Positions 40,019-48,724 of a stretch of 64,000 nt of DNA are shown one piece after another; the first letter of the stretch is position 1, and each line of letters starts with the position of its first letter. The stretch is taken from positions 1 through 64,000 of the forward strand of contig NZ_LSJY01000184.1 of assembly GCF_001556865.1 (NCBI RefSeq). The letters run 5' to 3'. The translations under genes and the position numbers were made by a program. The notes beneath the pieces are model-generated. The model was not told where the DNA came from. It saw only the letters and a list, made by a program, of their open reading frames with translations, and searched no databases. Source of the DNA: Sphingobium sp. CCH11-B1. GTDB lineage: Bacteria > Pseudomonadota > Alphaproteobacteria > Sphingomonadales > Sphingomonadaceae.

Positions 40019-43000
40019 TCACAGGACGAAGTTAACCGTCGCACGAAATGACAGGGCGACGTGATTTTGCTGCTCCTCCGCGCCGACCTCGCCGCCGACC
40101 CGGAATGTGTCGGTGCCGCCGTAAAGGCGCGCGCGGCCGGTCCAGCCGTTCGTGCGGTCTTCGGACACCAGCGTGAACTGGTCACCGCCCTTGAAATAGG
40201 CGACGGTGTCGCCGAGCGATCCGCCGACGATCTGGCGACGGCCACCTTCCAGCTCGAGACGCACCCAGCTGTCCTCCCGGTTGAGGCTGCCGAAATCATA
40301 GCCGGCGGTGAGCGTCCCGTTGACGGTGGTTTCGTCGCTGGTGCGGCCAAGCACCGTCAGGTTGAACGCGTCGCCCCCGCCGGTTTCGCTGTAACCGTCC
40401 TCCTTCAGGCGATAATAGTCGACCCCTGCGGCGGGCCGCAGGCTGAAGCGGCCCATCTGCAACTGGTAGGACAGGCCGGCGGTCGCGGAATAGAGCTTGC
40501 CGTCCCACTCGCCGTCCGCCGTGCGGGCGACCGTGCCATTGTTGAAATGGCGCGAGCCCGAAAAGCTGATCGTCGCGGCCGAAAGGCGAGCGAAGGCCTG
40601 CAACGGCCCCCATTGTCCACGCCAATGTGTCGCCAGCTCATATTGGTCGGAATCGACCGCGTTGTCGGACTCGCCTGCAGAATCGCTGCCGTGGAGATAG
40701 GCGATGGACCCGCCAAACGCGCCCAGTTCCGACAGATATTCGACGCCGCCACCCGCGCCCCAGCCGGTGATGTCGTAGGATGCCGTGTCCCCGACGCTCT
40801 TTGCCCCGCCGAAACCGACCTGCTGCAGCCAGAAGCCCCAGCGCCCGTCCGCGGTGCGATAGATGCCGTTGGGATCGGACAGGATGCGCGCGGTTGCGCG
40901 TGACCCGGACGTCACCGCCTCGAACGTGCCGCCGGCATGATCGGGCAGCATCTGACGCAGGCTGGCGTTCAGTGTCGCGCTATCCTGCACCGCCAGATAG
41001 GCGCCCGCAACAGCCGCGTCGTTGTCCAGCGCCTGGAAGATGGCGGGATAGGCGCGGGCCAGCGATCCCTGGAGGCCGAGGTCCGACACGCTCTTGGCCG
41101 CGATCGACAGGGTTACGTCGCCCGTTGCGGCGTTGCCGCTGACGCTGCCCTTGAACATATAGGGCAGGAGCGTGGCGGTATCGAGCGTCGGCGCGCCGCT
41201 CAGCGATCCCGCGCGGACGATGACATAATCTCCGGCCGCTCCGCCGACGCGGGTCAGGTTCACCTGCACCCGCGACCCAGCGGCGAAGCTGGCGGCGCCG
41301 GCCACGTCATAGCGGGTATTGGTGCCGTTGGCGGCATCGATCGTGACCCCCAGCGTGGACGTCCCGTTCGCCGTCAGGCTGGCAAGCGCCACGCTGCCGC
41401 TGTTGGTTGCGGCCAATTTGCCACCGTTCAGCGTCACCGCGACGTTGCCGGCATTGCTGATGGAGCCGGAGAGGCCGGAAGTGCCAGCCAGCGTCAAGGT
41501 GCCCGCGCCACCGCCGAAATCGACATTGCCCGTAACCGTGGCGGTATCGGCAAGGGTCAGCGCCGACGTGCCTGCGCCGAAGGCGATATTGCCGGTCAGC
41601 GCCGAGGATCCTGCGAAGCTCACGCTGTCATTGCCCGCGCCAAGGTCGATATTGCCGGTGATCCGACCGGCCGACACGGTCATGTTGTCATTGCCCGACC
41701 CCAGATAGACCGCGCCGTTGATCGTGGGCGCAGTCGCAGTGGCCGATGCCAGCGCCTGCGTCAGCGTGACCCCGCCATTGTTGGCGCGCAGATCGATCGC
41801 GGTGTTGGCGAGGCCGCCGGTCGCGCTGATGGTGCCGCTGTTCGACAGGGTCGATACGGTTCCGCTATTGTCCAGGATCGCGACCGCCGTGCCCTTGCTG
41901 GTGTCGAGCGCCGCCGCGCCGATGCCGCCGGTCACGACGATGCTGTCCACCCGCGCGCCACTGTCGATCAGCAGCCCACGTGCTGCGGTTCCTGTGGAGG
42001 CGGACCCGGTCGCCCCGATGCTGCCGCTCACTTCGATCGCCCCGGCGGTCGCGCCGGACCCGACGCGCATCGCAGTGGCATTGCTGTCGTACGAAACCGC
42101 GGTGATGGAACCGGCGATCTTGACGCCCTTGGCGATGGACACGTTGCCGCCCAGTCCGCCGATGACCAGGCCGTTCGCGTCCACCCCATCATAGATGCCG
42201 TATCCCGCAATGCCGCCATTGACGATCAGGCCATAGCCGGTGCCGCCCGCAGCGACCGCGCCGATCACGCTGTCGCGGTTTGCCGACCCGATCTGCACCG
42301 CTGGCGCGCGGCCATAGCTGGTGACGACGGCCGACCCTTCGCTCGCATCGGTCAGTCCGTCATTGTCAACATCGGGCTTGGTCGAATCCAGCGCCGGCGG
42401 GATATCGAAGATGATGCCGCCGCTGACATTGCCGGCGATCACCACGGCCGATCCGCCCTGCAACAGGTCGTCCGCGTCCAGCTTGGTCACGTCCGTCGGG
42501 CGGGTGGTCGATCGATAGCCGGTGCTGGCGATGCTCCCCTGGATCTTCAGCGCGCCGTTGATGTCGCCCAGCAACGCCGCGCCGATGCTGTTGGCCCCGG
42601 TCGCGACCGTCGCGCCGCGCAGCGTGACGTCGCCATTGATGTCGTTGGCGCGGACGCCATAGCTGTTGTCGCCAACGACATTGGCGGACCCGCTGGTGGA
42701 CAAGGCGCCATTCAGCGTGGCGTCGATGCGGATGGCGGCACTGTTGTTGCCTTCGATAGAGATGGTTCCGTTCTGGCCGATGGCGCCGCTATGGGCTGCG
42801 CCCCCTTCCATCCAGATGGCGTTGCGGCCGGTGCCCTTTGCGAAAGGACCGTCGAGGTCGCCGTCATTGTCCGTGTCGGTCGCGGTGTAGTTTTCTGTCA
42901 GCGTGATGGTGCCGCTGTTCGTGACCGCGCCGTTCCTGCCTGCCGTCACGAATATGCCGGTTGCATTGTCGGCATCGTTGATGGTGATGGTGCCGGCGTT

Positions 43001-43222
43001 GGAGACGGCATGGCTGCTGTCCATGGTCACGGCGGTGCCGGAGGGCAGGGTGATCGATCCGGCCGAACTGATCGTGATGCTGTCCCCCGCGCCATTTGCG
43101 GCGGTGGACGTGCGGACGGGCGTAGTGGTCGCGGTGCCGATTGTCGTTTCCGCTGCCGCGTCGGCGAGCGTCAGGGCCGCCAACGCGGGGGCGATGGCCG
43201 TGCAAGCCAGATAATATCGCAT
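40019..43222 (-). CDS. autotransporter with outer-membrane beta-barrel domain
   Basis: From ATG 43222 the 1067-residue protein has a signal peptide (LACTAIAPALAALTLADAAA). A long passenger of NxGTIT/LTGNIxxGAGND beta-helix-like repeats follows. The C-terminal autotransporter barrel is visible: MLPDHAGGTFEAVTSGSRA and GFWLQQVGFGGAKS, ending in ALSFRATVNFVL. Passenger repeats such as GSGNDNMTVSAGRI and GAGNDSVSF suggest calcium-independent beta-solenoid turns. It is the last gene of the sigma/FecR/receptor group and so may be co-regulated. Confidence 0.9.
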   Translation of the reverse strand: MRYYLACTAIAPALAALTLADAAAETTIGTATTTPVRTSTAANGAGDSITISSAGSITLPSGTAVTMDSSHAVSNAGTITINDADNATGIFVTAGRNGAVTNSGTITLTENYTATDTDNDGDLDGPFAKGTGRNAIWMEGGAAHSGAIGQNGTISIEGNNSAAIRIDATLNGALSTSGSANVVGDNSYGVRANDINGDVTLRGATVATGANSIGAALLGDINGALKIQGSIASTGYRSTTRPTDVTKLDADDLLQGGSAVVIAGNVSGGIIFDIPPALDSTKPDVDNDGLTDASEGSAVVTSYGRAPAVQIGSANRDSVIGAVAAGGTGYGLIVNGGIAGYGIYDGVDANGLVIGGLGGNVSIAKGVKIAGSITAVSYDSNATAMRVGSGATAGAIEVSGSIGATGSASTGTAARGLLIDSGARVDSIVVTGGIGAAALDTSKGTAVAILDNSGTVSTLSNSGTISATGGLANTAIDLRANNGGVTLTQALASATATAPTINGAVYLGSGNDNMTVSAGRITGNIDLGAGNDSVSFAGSSALTGNIAFGAGTSALTLADTATVTGNVDFGGGAGTLTLAGTSGLSGSISNAGNVAVTLNGGKLAATNSGSVALASLTANGTSTLGVTIDAANGTNTRYDVAGAASFAAGSRVQVNLTRVGGAAGDYVIVRAGSLSGAPTLDTATLLPYMFKGSVSGNAATGDVTLSIAAKSVSDLGLQGSLARAYPAIFQALDNDAAVAGAYLAVQDSATLNASLRQMLPDHAGGTFEAVTSGSRATARILSDPNGIYRTADGRWGFWLQQVGFGGAKSVGDTASYDITGWGAGGGVEYLSELGAFGGSIAYLHGSDSAGESDNAVDSDQYELATHWRGQWGPLQAFARLSAATISFSGSRHFNNGTVARTADGEWDGKLYSATAGLSYQLQMGRFSLRPAAGVDYYRLKEDGYSETGGGDAFNLTVLGRTSDETTVNGTLTAGYDFGSLNREDSWVRLELEGGRRQIVGGSLGDTVAYFKGGDQFTLVSEDRTNGWTGRARLYGGTDTFRVGGEVGAEEQQNHVALSFRATVNFVL

Positions 43223-43320
43223 GATGTCTCCTCTGCGTCCCGCGCTGGTTCTTGACCGCGCGTTGACGAAAGGACGGCGCAGAAAGCCGGCTTCCGTGGG
43301 CAAAGCCGCAAAAAGTTGAT

Positions 43321-45777
43321 CTAAAAGGCGAAATCGACGCCCAGCCGCACCGTGCGGGGACGCAGCGGCGTATAATAGTCCGTGTTGAGATCGAACGGGG
43401 TGCCCAGCGAGAAGCGATTGCCGTTGCTGTCGAGCAGGTTGGTGAGGGACAGGCTGTATTGAACCGCGCCCCGCCGCAAACTGGCCGCAAGGCTGGTATC
43501 GACATAGTCGCCCTGCGTCTGGCCAAGAACCGGGCCGACGCCCAGTCGGGACTTGCCCACATAGCGGGCGGCCCCCGACAGGTGCAGCATGCTTCCATCA
43601 CCCATGGTGGCGCGCCAGTCGACCGCCAGCCGGCCGCCCAGATTGGCCACATTGGGCAGGTCGAGCGACCGGCCTGCAAAGGACAGGGTCCGCAGGAACG
43701 CCGCCGGCTGCGTCAGGCGGCTGTCATTGTAGATGATGCTTGCGTCCAGCGTCAGCGGTGCGGCCGGACGCAGCACGACGCGCCCCTCCACCGTGTAGAT
43801 GCGGCCATCCCCGATATTGGCGGTGGTCGGCAGTCCGATCCGGTCGGTCACGTCCGCCTGGATATTGCGCCAGTCGGTCCAGGCGACATTCGCGCTGGCG
43901 GCGAACCGGTCGACGCCAGGCACGCCCTTGCGCGCGCCGACTTCGACAGTGGACACCCTGTCGTTCTGGAAACGGCGGACACGCTGATCGTCGACGGCCA
44001 GGCCGCCGGGGCGGAAACCCTGCTGGAACCGGGCGTAAAGCGTCATGTCCGCAAAGGCATCCGTCAGGATCGAGGCCGATGGCAGGAAGATCGTCTCGTT
44101 CCGGTTCGCCTGTGCCTCCGCACGGGCGAGGTCGGCGGTCGAAAGCGCCGTGACGGCGTCCAGCGCCTCGCCGGACAGGCGGCTGTTGGTCAGGCGTCCG
44201 CCAACGGTGGCGATCACACCGCTCACCGGCTCGAAGGACGCTTCGCCGAACAGGGTCGCTTCCCTGACGCTGTTGCGCACGCCGGTCGCCGCTGCGGAAA
44301 TGCCCCGGCCATAGATGGGCACGCCGGGGATGATGACCGGCTCCGCCACCGCCGTCCCCAGCGTCCCGTAGCCCGTCAGCGAGCGATGGATTTTGGAACT
44401 GCTTTGAAGGTAGGACGCGCCAAGGATCCAGCCCAGGCCGTTGTCCAGATCCCGCACGATCCGGTTTTCGGTCGAAAAGATGTCGACATGATTGCGCTGG
44501 GCGAACAGCGCAGGAAATCCTTCCGGCTGCGTCGCGTCGTAACTTTCACCGAGATGATGCCGGACATAGCCGGTGGACGACACGAAGCGCAGCGTGTCCC
44601 ACTGTCGCTCGATGCGCACATTGCCCAGCAGATAGTCGGACGCATAGGGCTGGGCGACGGCGGACGCGCGCTCCAGCCGGCCGACGGATCGGGACGCATA
44701 TTGCGCATCGTCGCCGTCGATATGCTGATAGACGCCGTTGAGATCGATGGTCCAGTCTGCGTCCGGTGCGAAGCGTAGAGCCGCGCGACCGCCCCATGTC
44801 TGCACCCGGTTGACGTCATCCCTGTCGCGGCGCACGTCGTCGATATAGCCGCCGTCCCGCACGCCATAGCCCACGACCCGCAGCGCCAGCTTCTCCGCCA
44901 CCAGCGGAATGTTGATCGTGCCGGAAAGGTCTCCGCCCGGCTCGCCATGCTGCGTGGCGCTGAGGCCCGCGGACAGCTGCCCGCCCCATTCGCCGAGGTT
45001 GGGTGCGTTGGGCATGATGCGGACGATCCCGCCCAGCGACCCTGCGCCATATAGCGTGCCTTGCGGTCCTTCCAGCACCTCCACCCGGCCGACATCGTAG
45101 AGTTTGAGGTCGGGATCGGGCGCGGCGTAGTTGAGCCGCATGTCGCCCAGATATTGGCCGGTGGTGGCCTGCGTCGGCCCGGCGACGCCGGAATCGGCGA
45201 TGGCGCGGATGAACAGCTTGTTGCGGCCCGCGCCGGCATGGGTGGAACTGAGGCTCGCCACGCGGGAGAGCAGCGTCGCGGTGCCTCCGGCGGCCTCTGC
45301 GCTGCTGAACAGGTTGCTGTCCAGCGCTTCGACCACGCCAGCATAGCGCGCCAGCGGCGTGTCCCGCTTGGACGCGGTGACGATGATGTCCGCTTGCGAC
45401 TGATCCGGCGCGGGTGCCATCGAGGCGGGAATCTGCGCGGGCGGGGATGGCTGCGGCCCGGAGCGCGTGCGCACGATGCGCCAGGCCCCCGCGCCGATGC
45501 GCTGCGCCCTTGCGCCTGTACCCTTCAGAAGCGCCTTGAGCGCGGATTCCGTGGAGAGCATTCCACGCACGGCGGGCGTGGGAAGCCGAACGAGAGACTG
45601 GTCGGACATGCCGATGCTTGCGCCGGTTTGACGGCCGAGCGCGATCGTCGCCTCCCCGAGCCGGCCGGGGGCGATGTCGATGGCCTGTCTGTCCGCCGCC
45701 GAAGCGGGCGTCGCTGTCGCTGCGATGATCGCGATGGCGGGGGCGGCGGCGATCAGGAAGTCAGTCGTGCGACCCAT
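43321..45777 (-). CDS. TonB-dependent receptor with N-terminal STN signalling domain
   Basis: The 818-residue outer-membrane receptor has a signal peptide, then an STN domain (about residues 32-102, DIAPGRLGEATIALGRQTGA). A TonB-box-like DIIVTAS and a plug (VEVLEGPQGTLYGAGSLGG) precede a 22-strand-type barrel ending GVDFAF. STN receptors signal to FecR and an ECF sigma factor, both of which lie upstream here. GGAGGGA precedes ATG 45777, and the gene start overlaps the end of fecR. The substrate, iron chelator or other, is unknown. Confidence 0.93.
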   Translation of the reverse strand: MGRTTDFLIAAAPAIAIIAATATPASAADRQAIDIAPGRLGEATIALGRQTGASIGMSDQSLVRLPTPAVRGMLSTESALKALLKGTGARAQRIGAGAWRIVRTRSGPQPSPPAQIPASMAPAPDQSQADIIVTASKRDTPLARYAGVVEALDSNLFSSAEAAGGTATLLSRVASLSSTHAGAGRNKLFIRAIADSGVAGPTQATTGQYLGDMRLNYAAPDPDLKLYDVGRVEVLEGPQGTLYGAGSLGGIVRIMPNAPNLGEWGGQLSAGLSATQHGEPGGDLSGTINIPLVAEKLALRVVGYGVRDGGYIDDVRRDRDDVNRVQTWGGRAALRFAPDADWTIDLNGVYQHIDGDDAQYASRSVGRLERASAVAQPYASDYLLGNVRIERQWDTLRFVSSTGYVRHHLGESYDATQPEGFPALFAQRNHVDIFSTENRIVRDLDNGLGWILGASYLQSSSKIHRSLTGYGTLGTAVAEPVIIPGVPIYGRGISAAATGVRNSVREATLFGEASFEPVSGVIATVGGRLTNSRLSGEALDAVTALSTADLARAEAQANRNETIFLPSASILTDAFADMTLYARFQQGFRPGGLAVDDQRVRRFQNDRVSTVEVGARKGVPGVDRFAASANVAWTDWRNIQADVTDRIGLPTTANIGDGRIYTVEGRVVLRPAAPLTLDASIIYNDSRLTQPAAFLRTLSFAGRSLDLPNVANLGGRLAVDWRATMGDGSMLHLSGAARYVGKSRLGVGPVLGQTQGDYVDTSLAASLRRGAVQYSLSLTNLLDSNGNRFSLGTPFDLNTDYYTPLRPRTVRLGVDFAF

Positions 45778-46687
45778 TCCCTCCTTCCAACAGCCAGCCG
45801 TCCTTCTGCCGCACGGCGTCAAGGCCCATCAGCGGCGCGGCCTGCGCGAAGAAGCGCGCCGGATCGCGGTCCAGCCGGATCGTGCCGGTAAAGCGCATCG
45901 CCGCAGCCTGCGGAGTATAGCGGATCGCGATGCCGAGCGAGCGGGACGCGTCCTGCGCCACCTGGGACACCGGGGCGTTGGCGTAGATCAACTGGCCCTG
46001 GCGCCAGCTGGCGACGGAGGCGGGCGCAACGTCCATCACGCGCAATCCGGCGGCATCTTCGGTCAGGCCGCGCCCGGCGGGCAGGGCAATCGCCTCCGCC
46101 GCGGGGTTGTAGATGACCTTGCCCTCCGACACGCCGATCCGCGTGGCTTCGCTGCTGCGTACGATGTTGAAGACGGTGCCGGCATCTTCGAATATGTCGT
46201 CGCCCACGGTTACGCGGAACGGATGGGCCGTGTCGTGCCGCACCATGAAGGCGGCTTCGCCCCGGTCGAGGGCGGCGAAGCGGGCGTCCTTGCGGTCGAA
46301 ACGCATCGTCGTACCGCCGTTCATGTGGACGGTCGTGCCGTGGTCCAGCGCGATGGTGCGGGTTTCGCCCGGCCGCGTGGTCACGCTGTAGATGTCGTTG
46401 CGATTAAGGACGGAGATCGAGACGGTCGCGACGAGCGCCGCCGCCAGCGCGCCGCCCGCGATCCAGCGGAAGCGGGGACGACGATCGCCGGCGTCGTTCG
46501 CGGCTACGGGCATCGCCACCGGTTCAACGGGGATCAGGCTGTCCATGTCGCTGTCCGCCGCCATCAGCGCGTCATAGGCGGACGCATGCGCGGGGTCGGC
46601 TTCCAGCCAGGCGGTGAAGCCCGTCCAGTCCGCAAAATCGGGATCGCGGGTGCGGATCACCCAACCCAGGGCCTCCTCGTTCATCAT
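45761..46687 (-). CDS. FecR-family anti-sigma/signal transducer
   Basis: The 308-residue protein has the cytoplasmic DUF4880-like start (EALGWVIRTRDPDFADWTGF). A membrane helix (WIAGGALAAALVATVSISVL) and the periplasmic FecR domain (TRPGETRTIALDHGTTVHMN, RGEAAFMVRHDTAHPFRVTV) follow. It relays occupancy of the TonB receptor to the ECF sigma factor. Its 3' end overlaps the receptor start by 17 bases. Confidence 0.92.
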   Translation of the reverse strand: MMNEEALGWVIRTRDPDFADWTGFTAWLEADPAHASAYDALMAADSDMDSLIPVEPVAMPVAANDAGDRRPRFRWIAGGALAAALVATVSISVLNRNDIYSVTTRPGETRTIALDHGTTVHMNGGTTMRFDRKDARFAALDRGEAAFMVRHDTAHPFRVTVGDDIFEDAGTVFNIVRSSEATRIGVSEGKVIYNPAAEAIALPAGRGLTEDAAGLRVMDVAPASVASWRQGQLIYANAPVSQVAQDASRSLGIAIRYTPQAAAMRFTGTIRLDRDPARFFAQAAPLMGLDAVRQKDGWLLEGGNGSHD

Positions 46688-46739
46688 GGTTCCAGCCCTG
46701 TTTCCTTGCCCCTTGTCAGGAATGACGCCGCGGTCGTCA

Positions 46740-47252
46740 TCATTCCGTATCCATTTTCTGCTTGAGGGCCAGCATCGCGCGATAGGCCTTCTGCAGATCC
46801 TTTTCGACCGTCGTCAGGCTGATGCCCAGTTCTTCGGCTATGGCCCGTTGCCCCACGCCCTCCAGACGGAAGCGGCGGAACACGAATTCCACGCGCGGCC
46901 CAAGTTCGCGAAGCACCGCCTGGGCTTCTTCGAGCCGCTGGTTCAGGATCATGCGCTCATCGACCGGCACCTCATCGGTCGGATCGGCCATGACCCCGCC
47001 GGCTTCCTTGGCCCAGTCCTGCTCCCGCCGTTCGCGGCGCGACGCGGACCGGTAGCGGTCGAGCATCAGGTTGTTGGCCGTGCGATACAGATAGGGCAGG
47101 GGATCGGAGACGGGGCCGATGTCCTTTGCCTGCAGCTTCATCCAGATGTCCTGCAACAGGTCTTCTGCATCCTCGCCCGCGCCGCGCGCGCGCAGGAAGC
47201 GGAGCAGGGCGGCGCGATTGGCCATGAATATCTGGGATAGGCCTGTGGCCAT
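46740..47252 (-). CDS. ECF-type sigma-70 factor (FecI-like)
   Basis: The 170-residue sigma factor has region 2 (ANRAALLRFLRARGAGEDAE, LLQDIWMKLQ, YLYRTANNLMLDRYR) and region 4 with a helix-turn-helix (QRAIAEELGISLTTVEKDLQ). The start at 47252 gives the usual ECF length. A longer upstream frame adds an Arg/Leu-rich piece without similarity. It is followed by fecR-like and receptor genes, the order of FecI systems. Confidence 0.93.
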   Translation of the reverse strand: MATGLSQIFMANRAALLRFLRARGAGEDAEDLLQDIWMKLQAKDIGPVSDPLPYLYRTANNLMLDRYRSASRRERREQDWAKEAGGVMADPTDEVPVDERMILNQRLEEAQAVLRELGPRVEFVFRRFRLEGVGQRAIAEELGISLTTVEKDLQKAYRAMLALKQKMDTE

Positions 47253-47392
47253 GCCGGTGAAGCGTCCAGTCAAGCGGGTCTGGCGTGCGCCATAAAGAAG
47301 AGGAAGGGGCTTTGGCAATCGTCAAGCGGTTTACGCAGCCGCCTCGCTCCTCTAGCCATGACGCGCATGGCAACAGGATATGGCGGCGCAGC

Positions 47393-48586
47393 ATGGGGCA
47401 GGTGACGGACAGGGCGGCGGCCCAAGCGGCCGGCATGGACGCCGATCGGCTGGACGCGCTGGTCGAGGAACTGGACGCCGCTTATCTCGCAAGCGGGAAA
47501 CTGCCGCACATGCACATGCTGCTTTCGCGCGACGAGCATATCCTGCTCTCGGTGGTGCGCGGCCGGGCGCGGGAGGATGGCGCTCCGTTACGCGAAGACG
47601 CGCTATACCGTATCGCCTCGATGACCAAGCCGGTGACGTCCGTCGCCTTCATGATGTTGGTCGAGGAGGGGAAGGTCGCGCTGGACGATCCCGTCACCGA
47701 CATCATCCCCGAACTTGCATCGCTGCGCGTGGGCACGACCGACGGCCCGGCGCTTGCCCGGCCGATGCGGATGATCGACCTGATGCGGCATACGTCGGGC
47801 TTCACCTATGGCCTTCAGCGGCAGACGCCGATCGACGCGGCCTACCGGGCACTGGGGCTGGACGAGTTCCAGCAACGGCGCACGTCCGACCAGTTCATCG
47901 CGTCGCTCGCCGCTCTTCCGCTGGAGTTTTCCCCCGGCGAGCAGTGGAATTATTCCGTTTCGACGGACGTGCTGGGCGTCGCGGTCGAGCGGTTGAGCGG
48001 CCTCGACCTCGAAGCTTTCTTTCAGCAGCGCATCTTCGGCCCGCTCGGCATGAAGGACACGACCTTCATGCTGCCGGATGCAAAGGCGGACAGGATGACC
48101 GACGCCTGGCGGCTGCAGGAGGGCGGCGGCATCGTCGTGGCGGACCATGGCGCGCGCAGCGGATGGCGGCGCACCGGCTGCTTCCATTCGGGGGGCGGCG
48201 GGCTGGTGTCCAGCGTGGCGGACTATCACCGCTTCGCCCGCATGCTGTTGCGCGAAGGCGAACTGGACGGGGCGCGGCTGTTGATGCCGGAGACGGTGCG
48301 GCAGATGCGCACCAATCAACTGCCCGGCGGGGGCGATCTTGCCCGCCTGTCCCGCGCGATGTTCAGCGAGGCGGATTATCAGGGCGTGGGTTTTGGCCTG
48401 GGCTTCGCCATGGGGCTGGGCAGCGGCGAATATTATTGGGGTGGCGTGTTTTCCACCTATTTCTGGATCGACCCGGTCCAGCGCCTGATCGGCATCTTCA
48501 TGACCCAGCATCTGCCGTCCAGCACCTATCCCGTGCGCGCTCGGCTCCGGCAGGGGGTGGCCGACGCCATCGTGAAGCGCCGCTGA
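47393..48586 (+). CDS. serine hydrolase (beta-lactamase/esterase family)
   Basis: The protein (397 residues from ATG 47393) has the class C-type motifs: SMTK in YRIASMTKPVTSVAFM, a Tyr-containing motif in SGEQ-like PGEQWNYSVSTDVLG, and HSGGGGLVSSVADYHRF. Such proteins act as esterases or D-amino-acid-amide hydrolases. No signal peptide is clear from this start. A longer GTG start at 47285 is open but not conserved. The gene is divergent from the ECF sigma gene. Confidence 0.85.
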   Translation: MGQVTDRAAAQAAGMDADRLDALVEELDAAYLASGKLPHMHMLLSRDEHILLSVVRGRAREDGAPLREDALYRIASMTKPVTSVAFMMLVEEGKVALDDPVTDIIPELASLRVGTTDGPALARPMRMIDLMRHTSGFTYGLQRQTPIDAAYRALGLDEFQQRRTSDQFIASLAALPLEFSPGEQWNYSVSTDVLGVAVERLSGLDLEAFFQQRIFGPLGMKDTTFMLPDAKADRMTDAWRLQEGGGIVVADHGARSGWRRTGCFHSGGGGLVSSVADYHRFARMLLREGELDGARLLMPETVRQMRTNQLPGGGDLARLSRAMFSEADYQGVGFGLGFAMGLGSGEYYWGGVFSTYFWIDPVQRLIGIFMTQHLPSSTYPVRARLRQGVADAIVKRR

Positions 48587-48724
48587 CATAATTGGTGTTA
48601 ATGGTCGGGACGGATCGAAAGCCCCCCTGACACGTTCGGTTGCTGCAGCGCAAAAATGGCGATGGCGCGGCTTGGGAGGCTGTGCCATCATCGGCCATGT
48701 TCAGCAGCAGGGGGTGATTTCGCC

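Noticed and set aside
41400..43000. Direct DNA repeats or CRISPR-like array in the autotransporter region
   Set aside because: The periodicity reflects degenerate protein repeats (NxGTIT/GAGND). DNA units are neither identical nor evenly spaced by unique spacers.
40937..43255. Plus-strand frame opposite the autotransporter
   Set aside because: It has Gly/Ala/Arg/Asp-rich composition mirrored from passenger repeats and no start context.
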